NCBI GenBank assembly: GCA_947589045.1
Contig: CANQBQ010000005.1
Coordinates: 21,358-85,357 of the forward strand
Source of the DNA: an uncultured Clostridia bacterium
GTDB taxonomy: Bacteria > Bacillota > Clostridia > Monoglobales > Monoglobaceae
Direction: 5' to 3'
Length of the DNA: 64,000 nucleotides
The notes under the pieces are model-generated. The model was not told the origin of the DNA and made no database searches. It saw nothing but the letters and a program-made list of their open reading frames with translations. The position numbers were made by a program, and so were the translations under genes. The first letter of the stretch is position 1. Each line of letters opens with the position of its first letter. This document shows, in pieces, positions 8,073 through 17,205 of the stretch.

Positions 8073-11000
8073 TTACTCAACCGTCTGAACTCTGAGATAG
8101 GGAAGCCAGAAACGCGCACCGTTGTTTGCTCCATTTGTGGAATTTTCAAACGTAATTGTAAGCGTTGTTGCTCCTCCTTCGTAGGTTTTTTCAACATAAC
8201 TCTGCGAATCGCCTGCGCTATAACACTTGTATGTGCCCATACCGCCTGCTGACATACCCTGAGCATTTCCTACTATATCGTCAACCGTAATTGCATCTCC
8301 TCCGCCGTCGGGAGTAATAACGAGCTTGAAGTCGTCATACGCGCAAGTTCCAACGGTTATCTTAACCTTTCCGGGAACCTGAACCTTGATACTACCGCCG
8401 TTACCGTCTATACCGTGATCGTTATCACTTTTCATATTAACAAGCGTTACAAAGTCATCAAAGAGCTTATATTCTCCCTGTGAGCTTATTTTAACGCCAT
8501 CAACAGTCGCTCCGACAGAATTAAATGCCATTTCATAATTAATATTAGAGGGCTGTTCGGTAACCTTTTCATCAAACTCAACCTTAACAGTCACATCTTC
8601 AGCGGGCATCTGAAACTTATCGCCGCTGAGTGTTACGGGGTTTCCGCTTGCGGTCTGAACCGAAATTCCGCCGTTCTTTACCTTGTAAGTCTCGGTCGGA
8701 GTTGCGGTTATGGTAACTATCTTACCCATCGGAGCTGTGCCGCTCGGGTCGGTAGTAACCGAACCTTGTTCCGAAGCAACCGATGCTATTGAAACATTGT
8801 GCGGCGTATTGTCATATGCGGTCGGAGTAGCGGGCGACTTAGTCTGAATGTATGACAGATAGCCGCCTGCGCTTACTGTTAATTCAAGTGTAGTTGCGTC
8901 GCCATAATAGGTGAACGAAGCATTCTTATTAAACGCATAACCGTCAACCGCCAATTCCTCGGCAGTATTTGAGCCAAATGTTATAACCGTTCCGTTAACA
9001 ACCGGGAGGGTAAACTTCGTGCCAGCGTTAACCTGCGCCCATTGATCGTTTCTGGTGGTATTCTCGAACTTTCCGACAGTTGCGTCAACCGTAAGATTCT
9101 GCGCTGCAGGACCGTTTGTGCTTCCGACAATTTCAATCGGGGAACTTGCAGCACCCTCAATGGAATAATCCGCTGCACCGCTTCCCCTGCCGAACTGCCA
9201 TACAGTGGTGTATTCGGTAAGTTCGCCAACTTCACCTTCATAGTTTTTTGGCATCCACAATCCGAAGTAGTCGGTCGCGTCGGGAGGATCAAGAACTGTC
9301 GTACTCGGATTATCATTCTTAGCTGTCAAATCGGTAGCCTCTTCAGTATCGCTCTCTTTATAAACGCCGTTTATAACGCTGAATCTTGCCTGTTGAGGCG
9401 ATGCGCCGCTCATACTATCCCAGCCGTTGGGCTTATTTACGTCATTCGCTATAATCGTATGGTCGTAAATGGTGGGAGTATTTGCGCCGCCCCACGGTCT
9501 GCCCCAAGTGCCGCCACCGCCGGCTTTCATAGACGAATCGGGGTTCTTGGTAATCTTGCAATCCTTTAAGTAATAGCCGAGGTCTGTCGCGGATGAGGTC
9601 TTGCAGGCTGTGATGTAGCCGCCGTTGTCCTTATCGGTCATACCCTGCCATCTGAGCTCGCAGTTTTCAAAGTAGCAGTTATTTCCGCCGCAGATGTAGT
9701 CGGTGTTACCCGAAATCAAGCAATCCTTAACATACATTGAATCCGCACCTGTGCCGAATGTATCCTGCGAGGATACGAAGCTGCACTTGTAAAGCTCTAT
9801 CTCGCTGCCGCCCGCAAAGATTGCCGCCGCACGCTCGTTATACGTAGAGTTATTAACAGGTGTGCTCGTGTCTGTTCTCTGAACCGTCTTTGCGTCGCCG
9901 CCGCCCGGAATAACTCCGTCCGCAACTTCCTGCTCGGTAATATAAAGGTTATAGCTGTTCTGAACGTCTATGTTCTCCATATAGAAGCCCTTAGCTGTCG
10001 TTCTTATCGTAGCACCCCAGTTGTTTACGCCAAATCTGCCGGTCTTTTGAACCGCGTAATCCGCGCTGTACCAGCCCGCATATCCGCCGTTGCCGTTTGA
10101 CGAAGCTACCGAATAATAGATATATCCGATACCATAGTAGAACGTAATTTTCGGCTTATTGTCAGGGTTTGCAGCCTTAAGCGCAATATCGGGAACATCA
10201 ACATAAAGTTGCTCCTGATATGTGCCGGGGTCGATAGCAATGGTAACAACCTGACCTGCGGTTCTGCCCTTCATAAGTCTTACAGCCGCAAGAGCCTCGC
10301 TTATCGAGGGATAATCCTTATCTGTACCTACGGTAAGGGTGTCCTTATATTCTATCGAGTCGCCAACGTCCTTCATAAGAAGAATGTTCTTAAACGGAGC
10401 TTGGTCGCCGCCTTCGAGAGTGTAGGTCTGAGACAAAGGCGAAAGCGTATATCCGTTCTCATCTTTAATGCTTACATTATAAGTTTCCGCAGACATAAGG
10501 CTGACTGTGTACGAGCCGTCGGTACCAACCACCGCCTCAACAGGTGAACCTTCCCCCTCTGCGTTTGTGAATACCAGAGTTGTGGAAACTTCCGGATTAT
10601 AGTCGTATACAGGGGTCAAAACGTCGTGCGATGAAATCATCGAAACATTACCCTTAACCGACAGTTCCTCTATCTTAACAAACGTGATATCAACCGTCTG
10701 GTCGTATCTGTTCTTGCTGACCGTAATGTCCTTGGTTTCAAGCGTTGTGCAAACATCATCATAGCCCTCTATCGTTGCGTTAAAGGTCTTGCCCTTAGGC
10801 AACGAGAGCGAATATGTAGCGCCGTAAGGAGTAGTGTACGTTTCGCTCGGGTCAGATGCGTTCGTAAATACTATATTCTTGCCGGCAAAATCATAACCGG
10901 TATTGTTTGTAACACTTCCCTTAACTGTCTTTTCGGGCTCTGATACAAAATATTCAAGGAATATTGCATATACGTTCTTGTTACTGCCGCCGCCGTAGGT

Positions 11001-14000
11001 AAATATCGGCTGGTCGGGATTTGCCGCAAGGTCTTCCTTGGTCAAATCCATTACAACCGTACTTGCACCGCCTGCAACCGACTTCGCCGTCTCTTTCTTA
11101 TCGCCGTACACAATATTCTGCTCTCTGCCTTCTCCGCCGTGTCCGTCAAATACTACGGTAACAGTCAAATCAGCACCCTGTTCGGGAACTATTGATATAA
11201 ATTTGTCCGTTGTACCGCCTGAGCCGCCGCGCAGACCCATGGTAAACGAATAACTTTTTCCGTCGGTATGCACATAGGTAGGCTTTTTTCCCGCATCATA
11301 AGTCAGATTAGGACCTACGGTTGCGCCGTCAGCCTCAACCGCTACCGTTGTCATATTGCTATTAAGAGTGGGGGTCAGTGCGGCTTTTACCGCCGCACTG
11401 TCTGCTCTCCAAATTTTATCTTGCGGAATATTGCTTACCACTTCAAACGTAACGCTTACGTTTACGTTCTGAGGGGGCATTACGAATGTGTTGTCCGCCG
11501 AAACCTCAACGGGTGCGCCGTCCTCGGTCGTAACCTTTACGACTGTGCTCATACCCGCGTGATCCTCGTCGGGAGTGCCGGTAACCGTAACGGTCGAGCC
11601 TTCCTTAACCGTGTAGGTCTTTCCTGCCGGCTCGGGCTCGGTTGTAGCGGTCGGCTCGGGCTCGGTCGTAGCGGTCGGCGTGGGAGGCGTGGGATCTGTG
11701 CCGTCATCGGGTATAAACTCAACGCTTCTGAACTTTGTAGCTATATCGGTGCAGTAAATGTATACTACATCGTCCTTCTTAGCCGCATACTCCTCATCCT
11801 CTATTGAAGTAGCGATTTCATTTTTTCCCGCAGGTATCGTTGCGATAACCTTGCGTGCCGCCTGACTGTCCGCGCCCAGACCTGTCTGTGCGTAAACGGA
11901 AGCCTGTGGATGACTGCTGTTGCCGCCCGTAGTTACGCTGAGCTTGGAGTCATACGGAACCTTTACCGCAACTACCGCGTCAAGTCCATCGGTGGTATCC
12001 GCTATTGTTGCGCTCGTCTTCATAAGAAGATATCCGACGCTTCCAACCTTCCAGTTGGTGTTATTGTTATTATTGTAGAATATCATTGTGTTTGCGTCGC
12101 CGTAGGTAGCCTGCGCGTCGAGGGTAATCTCACCTTTAGAATTGCCTTCGGTCATTTCGCCGTTTACCGCGTATGTTACCCTATTCGTAACCTCGTCCTG
12201 CGTAACCTTTACGAAGGGGAAATCCTCCCAGGACGCAGTGTCAACGCTCGCCGCGCCAACCGCGGTAACGCCTTCGCCGCTAAGCTCAGCGTCGCCGCCC
12301 TCGGCGGTCAGTACAGCGTCGTAGCTGTCGCTGCCCGCGAGCTTGAACGTAACCGTAACCGTAACGTCTGCGGACGGCATCTCAAACGACGCAACCGTCT
12401 TGTCAGCCGAGTCGAACTTAACCTCGGTTCCGTCCGAAACGGTTATCGTGTCTACCTTATATCCCGCGTCGGGAGTAGAGTTAATAACTATCTTGTCGCC
12501 CTTTACGCCGCGAACCTGATTGTCCGCGAGAGGCGGAAGCGTCTCTTCGGGAGTCGGGGTCGGTGTGTCGGGAGTCGGTGTCGGATTAACGTCCGGAGTC
12601 GGGGTCGGCTCTGTCGTCTCACCGGGGTCTACCGTTCCACCGGCTTCAAACTTAAGACCGCAGAATCTTCCCTTTGAACCGTCAAGATATACATAATATA
12701 CCTTGCCGCTCTGTACTTCGCACGAACGGCTGAAATCTCTGCCCGCCTCATCTTCAGGCGTGTAAGATACAAGTGCCACTGACGGGTCATTCTTCGGATT
12801 GGTTTCGGTGCCTCCTTCAACTATAAAGAAGGTCTTTCCTATTCCGGCACCCGTCACATATGCGGTTATTTTTCCGTCTGACGGAGCCGTGAATTTAAGC
12901 GCGGTACCTGTTGCCGCACCGCCTGACCAGCCGCCGCTGTCCTCAGAATTTGATACATATCCGCCGAACGACTCGCCGTCTATGGTCTTGCTGCTTCCCG
13001 AATATGTCATATCGGTCATAAACGTGAGCGCATCGTTCGTCATTTCCTTAGTATCGGTCGTTACGTTCTCCGAAGCCTTCCAGAAGGTCGGGTCTTTAAC
13101 AAAGGGGGTCGGCTCAGGAGCCGCATCGCCCGTCGTTTTCGCGTTCGGGTCGTTGGCAGGAGCCGTCGCACCGTTAGGAACGAACGTGAAGCCCTGAATA
13201 CCTATCTTCGAGCCGCCGGCCAAGCAGTAATAAATCTCATCTGCTTCTACCTTTATCGCACTCGACTGAGATACCGGATGACCCGACGCAGTTTCGATGT
13301 AATCCAAAACGTCACCAACCGTACCGGGATTTGAAATCATACCGGTTGCTGGGTCATATTGCAATCCGTCAACCCGAATAACGCCGTATTTCTTGCCGCC
13401 GAATACAAGGTTTCTCACATACAGCGTACCGCTCTTCTTGGGCATATATACCATGAACGAGCCGCTGTTTTGCAAAGCAGCACCATCAGTAAAGGCGTCC
13501 TTAGCATTACCGGTTCCCTGCAGGCAAGGCATCTGAAGTTCCTGGTTGAACTTATAGTGCCAGTGGTTTGTTCTGGCCGTACCATAACTGGGGCTTACCT
13601 TGATGTTTTCGTCATCAACGATTATGTCGCCGCTGTGGAATACCACCGTACCATGGTCTTCGCAGCTGTTGGGTACTCCCTCATCCTCGGGCATCAAAGT
13701 TGTGCAGGAATTATCAATCGGAGGCGGGTTATTTGAATCATATGTTCCGTCTACCCAATCAGCGCCAACCTCTTCCTTATACTGCTCGATAGTCCACTGA
13801 GTTACGGTTGCCGCCGCGGTCTCAACCTCAGCGTCGTCCGCAGCCTCAGCTACCGAAGCTACCGCCGCAGTACCCGTGGTCGAATTGGTGATGGTCGCAG
13901 TGCCGCCTTCGCCTACTTCAAGCGTTGCGATATGCGGAACCGAACCCTCGGGACCGTATCCGTCGCCGTCAAGGTCAATATCAAACTTACTGATCTTGTG

Positions 14001-14288
14001 CTGAATCAATCTGACGATTTCGGAAACATCTTTGATGTTAACCGCATCGTCAAGTATTACATTTGCAGCGTCATACGCAGTAGTTCCCTCTGACAAAACA
14101 GCTTTTTTCTGTATATGTCTGATTATTTCGGAAACATCCTGGATGTTAACCTGATTATCTCCGTTAACATCGCCGTACATATATGTACCGCTGTCCGCCG
14201 CGAATACCGATGATATACCGGTTGTTACAAGCGTTGTCGCTATCATTGCCACTGTAAGCAATAAAGCGAGCCATTTTCTTCTTCGCAT
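8073..14288 (-). CDS. Giant dockerin-bearing pectin methylesterase (CE8)
   Basis: About 2,071 residues. The ATG at 14288 is chosen (GGAG eight bases upstream); an in-frame TTG lies two codons earlier. Signal peptide to about residue 31, then a type I dockerin at about 39-99. Its first loop (DVNGDNQVN) is good, while the second (NVILDDAVN) lacks some calcium ligands. Next come several beta-sandwich modules of one repeated type, separated by Pro-Thr-Glu linkers and FIVAR-like/bacterial repeat segments, and Cna-B-like repeats. The CE8 beta-helix occupies about 1310-1690 with VSSQDTF, the catalytic Asp in GNTDYICGG near 1533, and a canonical GRPWGG. The last ~155 residues form a module also found at the end of the 3374-7978 protein (shared NDHG motif). 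The dockerin implies cohesin-mediated docking on a scaffold encoded elsewhere. The promoter is at 14421-14449. Confidence 0.9.
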   Translation of the reverse strand: MRRRKWLALLLTVAMIATTLVTTGISSVFAADSGTYMYGDVNGDNQVNIQDVSEIIRHIQKKAVLSEGTTAYDAANVILDDAVNIKDVSEIVRLIQHKISKFDIDLDGDGYGPEGSVPHIATLEVGEGGTATITNSTTGTAAVASVAEAADDAEVETAAATVTQWTIEQYKEEVGADWVDGTYDSNNPPPIDNSCTTLMPEDEGVPNSCEDHGTVVFHSGDIIVDDENIKVSPSYGTARTNHWHYKFNQELQMPCLQGTGNAKDAFTDGAALQNSGSFMVYMPKKSGTLYVRNLVFGGKKYGVIRVDGLQYDPATGMISNPGTVGDVLDYIETASGHPVSQSSAIKVEADEIYYCLAGGSKIGIQGFTFVPNGATAPANDPNAKTTGDAAPEPTPFVKDPTFWKASENVTTDTKEMTNDALTFMTDMTYSGSSKTIDGESFGGYVSNSEDSGGWSGGAATGTALKFTAPSDGKITAYVTGAGIGKTFFIVEGGTETNPKNDPSVALVSYTPEDEAGRDFSRSCEVQSGKVYYVYLDGSKGRFCGLKFEAGGTVDPGETTEPTPTPDVNPTPTPDTPTPTPEETLPPLADNQVRGVKGDKIVINSTPDAGYKVDTITVSDGTEVKFDSADKTVASFEMPSADVTVTVTFKLAGSDSYDAVLTAEGGDAELSGEGVTAVGAASVDTASWEDFPFVKVTQDEVTNRVTYAVNGEMTEGNSKGEITLDAQATYGDANTMIFYNNNNNTNWKVGSVGYLLMKTSATIADTTDGLDAVVAVKVPYDSKLSVTTGGNSSHPQASVYAQTGLGADSQAARKVIATIPAGKNEIATSIEDEEYAAKKDDVVYIYCTDIATKFRSVEFIPDDGTDPTPPTPTATTEPEPTATTEPEPAGKTYTVKEGSTVTVTGTPDEDHAGMSTVVKVTTEDGAPVEVSADNTFVMPPQNVNVSVTFEVVSNIPQDKIWRADSAAVKAALTPTLNSNMTTVAVEADGATVGPNLTYDAGKKPTYVHTDGKSYSFTMGLRGGSGGTTDKFISIVPEQGADLTVTVVFDGHGGEGREQNIVYGDKKETAKSVAGGASTVVMDLTKEDLAANPDQPIFTYGGGSNKNVYAIFLEYFVSEPEKTVKGSVTNNTGYDFAGKNIVFTNASDPSETYTTPYGATYSLSLPKGKTFNATIEGYDDVCTTLETKDITVSKNRYDQTVDITFVKIEELSVKGNVSMISSHDVLTPVYDYNPEVSTTLVFTNAEGEGSPVEAVVGTDGSYTVSLMSAETYNVSIKDENGYTLSPLSQTYTLEGGDQAPFKNILLMKDVGDSIEYKDTLTVGTDKDYPSISEALAAVRLMKGRTAGQVVTIAIDPGTYQEQLYVDVPDIALKAANPDNKPKITFYYGIGYIYYSVASSNGNGGYAGWYSADYAVQKTGRFGVNNWGATIRTTAKGFYMENIDVQNSYNLYITEQEVADGVIPGGGDAKTVQRTDTSTPVNNSTYNERAAAIFAGGSEIELYKCSFVSSQDTFGTGADSMYVKDCLISGNTDYICGGNNCYFENCELRWQGMTDKDNGGYITACKTSSATDLGYYLKDCKITKNPDSSMKAGGGGTWGRPWGGANTPTIYDHTIIANDVNKPNGWDSMSGASPQQARFSVINGVYKESDTEEATDLTAKNDNPSTTVLDPPDATDYFGLWMPKNYEGEVGELTEYTTVWQFGRGSGAADYSIEGAASSPIEIVGSTNGPAAQNLTVDATVGKFENTTRNDQWAQVNAGTKFTLPVVNGTVITFGSNTAEELAVDGYAFNKNASFTYYGDATTLELTVSAGGYLSYIQTKSPATPTAYDNTPHNVSIASVASEQGSVTTDPSGTAPMGKIVTITATPTETYKVKNGGISVQTASGNPVTLSGDKFQMPAEDVTVKVEFDEKVTEQPSNINYEMAFNSVGATVDGVKISSQGEYKLFDDFVTLVNMKSDNDHGIDGNGGSIKVQVPGKVKITVGTCAYDDFKLVITPDGGGDAITVDDIVGNAQGMSAGGMGTYKCYSAGDSQSYVEKTYEGGATTLTITFENSTNGANNGARFWLPYLRVQTVE

Positions 14289-14420
14289 TTTCAAAACTCC
14301 TTTTTTGATAAAATTTATTTTAATTATTTTTTTACAAAATTATGTCTTAAGCCGCCCCTGTCGGTACCAAATTCAAGTTACAATAAAATTACAACCATAT
14401 TACGGCTATATTACATATTA

Positions 14421-14449
14421 ATTTTAGCATTATAAATTCAATATGTCAA
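14421..14449 (-). promoter_or_regulatory. Predicted promoter of the dockerin pectin methylesterase
   Basis: Minus strand TTGACA (14444-14449), 17 bases, TAAAAT (14421-14426). The predicted leader is about 125 bases, AT-rich, with no recognised riboswitch. Confidence 0.6.
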
Positions 14450-14518
14450 TATATACAAAAAAATAATTTTTATTTTTTTGTTTTTTTGCACATTTGCCGT
14501 AAAAAATGCATATAGCAT

Positions 14519-14550
14519 AAAAACAGCCTGTTTTCAAACAGGCTGTTTTT
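14519..14550 (-). terminator. Terminator after the 14581-16020 gene
   Basis: Inverted repeat AAACAGCCTGTTTT / AAAACAGGCTGTTT around 14521-14548 followed on the minus strand by Ts. Confidence 0.8.
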
Positions 14551-14580
14551 ATAAATTTTCGGCAATTACAATTTATTTTA

Positions 14581-16020
14581 TTACAACGTATTTTCATAAA
14601 GCGGCTTGTCGGTGGTTTTGTACGAATTTGTCAGGAATTTACCGTGATCTATGTAGGAATACTTGCCCGCTAAGGTATCGAGGCGCAGTCTTGCGCACTG
14701 TATGATTACCTGATACAAAAACGCGCTGCTGCCCGCAGGCACGTTAAACTCTATCGTTTCGGTCTGCTCCTTGCTCCATTGGTCGGTCAGAGACACATTG
14801 AACCCGACCTTTATTCCCGCCTTAACCACCTCGGAGTCCAGTTCAAAGTTAAACTCCGTAGATATATCGACGGTTCTTGAAGTCATAAAGCCGCTGGTCA
14901 TACTCTTTACGTATTTTACCTCCGCATTTGAACCGGTATTGTCTATATATCCTATTTTTTGCACGTCCGAGGAATAGAACACCATGGCTTCGGCATAGTT
15001 TTCATCGGAAACACACAAGAGCGACTGCGAAAACGTGTCTATGTCGGCAGGCGGAAGGCTGTCGAAAACCGTGACCTTATCTATTATGTCAAACGAATTG
15101 CCCAGCACGCTCGCCACCCTGTGTATTGCGAGCACGGCATCGTAATGCTTGCGAAGCGCGTCGGGGTCGGTATAAAGAGCCGAACGCGCGGAGATTGTCA
15201 ATTCGGTCTTATGTTTTGGTTCGCTCTTTTTTTCCTTGTAGTTTTTTATTTTAAGACGCCAATCGCAAGTCACAACGCCGACGCCTTCGCATTTTTTAGC
15301 CCCGGGGTCATAGCCGCTCACCAGCGTTATAACTCTGTTGCAATCCCCACTGTCGTAATCACTCTCTATATCGCTTTCGTTTAATCCCTCAATCGCGTTT
15401 GAAAAAATCGCCTCCAGGGTCACTCGGTCAATTCCTTCAACGGTCGCCGCAGTGCAGGCAGCCGCGGCTTGCCTGAACATATTTTTTATTGCGTCGACCG
15501 TCGCATATTCGCCCGAAATCGTATCTTCGGGATACTCGCAATACGGGAAATCGGGCATTTTTTCTTTTAAGTATTTATAATTCTCTTTATTTTGAATAGT
15601 ACGGAGCATTGTGCTAAACTTGCCCGCGCTTCCCTCCTCCCATTTTCCGTTGGCAATCTGTTCGTATCGTATGTCGAGCAATTCGTTCAAAAGCGCGGTG
15701 CCTCTGACGCTGCTGTCGGGGAGCTTAATGCCGCGAACATCGTCCGAAGCCTTGTCGAAGTCCCCGCAGAGCTTATCTTGGTAAACGCCGAACGTGGTAA
15801 GCGTTCCGACTCCGACCGCCTCCGCGACTTCTTCGATGTTCTTGGCGAGCTTTGCGCCTCTGGTCTCGCTGCAGTTCAATCCTATGGCGTTGAGCTGCTT
15901 GGTAAGCTCGCTCGGAACTATGCGCGTCGGTTCGCACGGCACAAGGTCAATCGGAATTCCGTCAATATAAAACGGATTTGCCTGACGTTCCTTTCTTGCA
16001 TCAGACATAATAACATTCAT
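14581..16020 (-). CDS. Unrecognised 479-residue protein with possible aerolysin-like beta-pore region
   Basis: I do not recognise the full protein. The ATG at 16020 is chosen because AAGGAG stands ten bases upstream; the frame runs open to 16134. The first ~300 residues are mixed and acidic. The C-terminal ~130 residues contain alternating Ser/Thr and hydrophobic strands (TVDISTEFNFEL ... GIKVGFNVSLTDQWSK ... TETIEFNVPAG). That pattern, ending in a 'VPAGS' turn, resembles the insertion and body strands of ETX/MTX2-aerolysin-type pore-forming proteins. There is no signal peptide or membrane helix, so it is either cytosolic, released by lysis, or exported otherwise. It is a single-gene unit: terminator downstream at 14519-14550, and the 16021-16278 gap upstream shows no clear promoter. 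Confidence 0.5.
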   Translation of the reverse strand: MNVIMSDARKERQANPFYIDGIPIDLVPCEPTRIVPSELTKQLNAIGLNCSETRGAKLAKNIEEVAEAVGVGTLTTFGVYQDKLCGDFDKASDDVRGIKLPDSSVRGTALLNELLDIRYEQIANGKWEEGSAGKFSTMLRTIQNKENYKYLKEKMPDFPYCEYPEDTISGEYATVDAIKNMFRQAAAACTAATVEGIDRVTLEAIFSNAIEGLNESDIESDYDSGDCNRVITLVSGYDPGAKKCEGVGVVTCDWRLKIKNYKEKKSEPKHKTELTISARSALYTDPDALRKHYDAVLAIHRVASVLGNSFDIIDKVTVFDSLPPADIDTFSQSLLCVSDENYAEAMVFYSSDVQKIGYIDNTGSNAEVKYVKSMTSGFMTSRTVDISTEFNFELDSEVVKAGIKVGFNVSLTDQWSKEQTETIEFNVPAGSSAFLYQVIIQCARLRLDTLAGKYSYIDHGKFLTNSYKTTDKPLYENTL

Positions 16021-16220
16021 TGAAATACAACTCCTTTTGATAATATTTAAAATAAATTTTATATTTTTCTTTTTTAAAGGTGTTTGTATAATTATATGAA
16101 CAAAATATGGACAAAATGCTTCCAAAGAACACACTTAAAATTTGACAAAAATTATTTCGATACATAAATTATTTATCTGATTTATATTATGATTTTAACA
16201 AATTTGCGGCAAAAGTCAAT

Positions 16221-16258
16221 AAAAAACAAAAAATCCTGCTTTTTGCAAGCAGGATTTT
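16221..16258 (-). terminator. Terminator after reverse rubrerythrin
   Basis: Twelve-base-pair stem AAAATCCTGCTT (16230-16241) with AAGCAGGATTTT (16247-16258), followed on the minus strand by a T-rich run. Confidence 0.85.
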
Positions 16259-16278
16259 CCGTAAATTCAATTATTCGC

Positions 16279-16821
16279 TTAACCGAAGTATCTCTTGAGG
16301 AGTCCGGCAAACGCCTTGCCGTGTCTTGCTTCGTCACGCGCCATTTCGTGAACGGTGTCGTGAATAGCGTCAAGACCCTGCTCCTTAGCCATCTTTGCGA
16401 GGTCAGTCTTGCCGGCTGTCGCGCCGTTCTCCGCCTCGACTCTCATCTCAAGATTTTTCTTGGTGCTGTCGGTCACAACTTCGCCGAGAAGCTCCGCAAA
16501 CTTAGCCGCGTGCTCCGCTTCCTCGTAAGCCGCCTTCTCCCAGTAAAGTCCGATTTCGGGATAACCCTCGCGGTGAGCGACTCTCGCCATCGCAAGATAC
16601 ATACCAACCTCGGTGCATTCGCCGTTGAAGTTAGCGCGCAGACCGTCCAGAATTTCCTCCGAAACGCCCTTTGCAACGCCTACAACGTGCTCGGACGCCC
16701 AAGTCATATCGCCGTCCTGCTTATTGAATTTTGAACCCGGAACTCCGCACTGCGGGCATTTTTCGGGAGGATTGTCTCCCTCGTAAACGTAGCCGCATAC
16801 GGGACATACCCATTTAGCCAT
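16279..16821 (-). CDS. Reverse rubrerythrin (rubredoxin domain at N-terminus), peroxide reductase
   Basis: The 180-residue protein starts at the ATG 16821 behind GAGGAGG; the open frame extends upstream to 17043 but without coding character. Residues 1-35 are a rubredoxin-type FeS4 domain ([10 protein letters not shown] ... CPQCGVP). Residues about 45-180 are a ferritin-like di-iron helical bundle with the expected Glu/His ligands ([25 protein letters not shown]). The order rubredoxin-then-bundle is that of clostridial reverse rubrerythrin, which reduces H2O2 in the cytosol and is strongly induced by oxygen. It has its own promoter (16883-16911) and terminator. It forms an oxygen-defence set with the rubredoxin and FprA near 29 kb. 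Confidence 0.95.
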   Translation of the reverse strand: MAKWVCPVCGYVYEGDNPPEKCPQCGVPGSKFNKQDGDMTWASEHVVGVAKGVSEEILDGLRANFNGECTEVGMYLAMARVAHREGYPEIGLYWEKAAYEEAEHAAKFAELLGEVVTDSTKKNLEMRVEAENGATAGKTDLAKMAKEQGLDAIHDTVHEMARDEARHGKAFAGLLKRYFG

Positions 16822-16882
16822 AATAAAAAACCTCCTCACGCGCGGACGAGCCGCACAAATTATGTAATTTTTAATTAACTCA

Positions 16883-16911
16883 ATTATAAGAAAAAAGCCT
16901 TCCCGTGTCAA
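16883..16911 (-). promoter_or_regulatory. Predicted promoter of reverse rubrerythrin
   Basis: Minus strand TTGACA (16906-16911), 17 bases, TATAAT (16883-16888): exact consensus. I see no clear PerR box. Confidence 0.7.
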
Positions 16912-17000
16912 GAGCATTTTTGACAAAAATATGTCAATTTCGTTTGTTCCCCGCGGAAACCTGATTTTCGGTTCGCCCGCACCGCCCGCGCTTCGCTCGG

Positions 17001-17080
17001 GCGGGGGATTATGTACTTTTCTTGATAGCAAGAAAAGTACCAAAAGAACTATTCAAGGGGGTACCCCTTGAAAAACCCCG
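17001..17080. repeat. Dispersed palindromic intergenic repeat, copy 1
   Basis: Two nested inverted repeats, ATGTACTTTTC...GAAAAGTAC and TTCAAGGGG...CCCCTTGAA, joined in the fixed order and spacing seen again at 28091-28170. The gap 16822-17205 holds only this repeat, the rubrerythrin promoter and GC-rich flanks. No gene is credible in it. Confidence 0.75.
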
Positions 17081-17205
17081 ACGGACGCAAGGCTGTTGCC
17101 TAAAGCGTCCGTCAAAACCCAAGGGCGGTAAAGCGGTTGCCTAATTTTACCGTTTCTATTTAAGTTTTTGTGTGAGTGCATCCACGAGCGGGGAGCGCGG
17201 CACTA

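Noticed and set aside
11630..11700. Repeats around GGTCGGCTCGGGCTCGGT considered as a regulatory repeat.
   Set aside because: They encode Thr/Glu/Pro linker residues inside the methylesterase.
14295..14470. Riboswitch in the AT-rich leader of the dockerin methylesterase.
   Set aside because: No recognisable aptamer core; only a promoter is supported.
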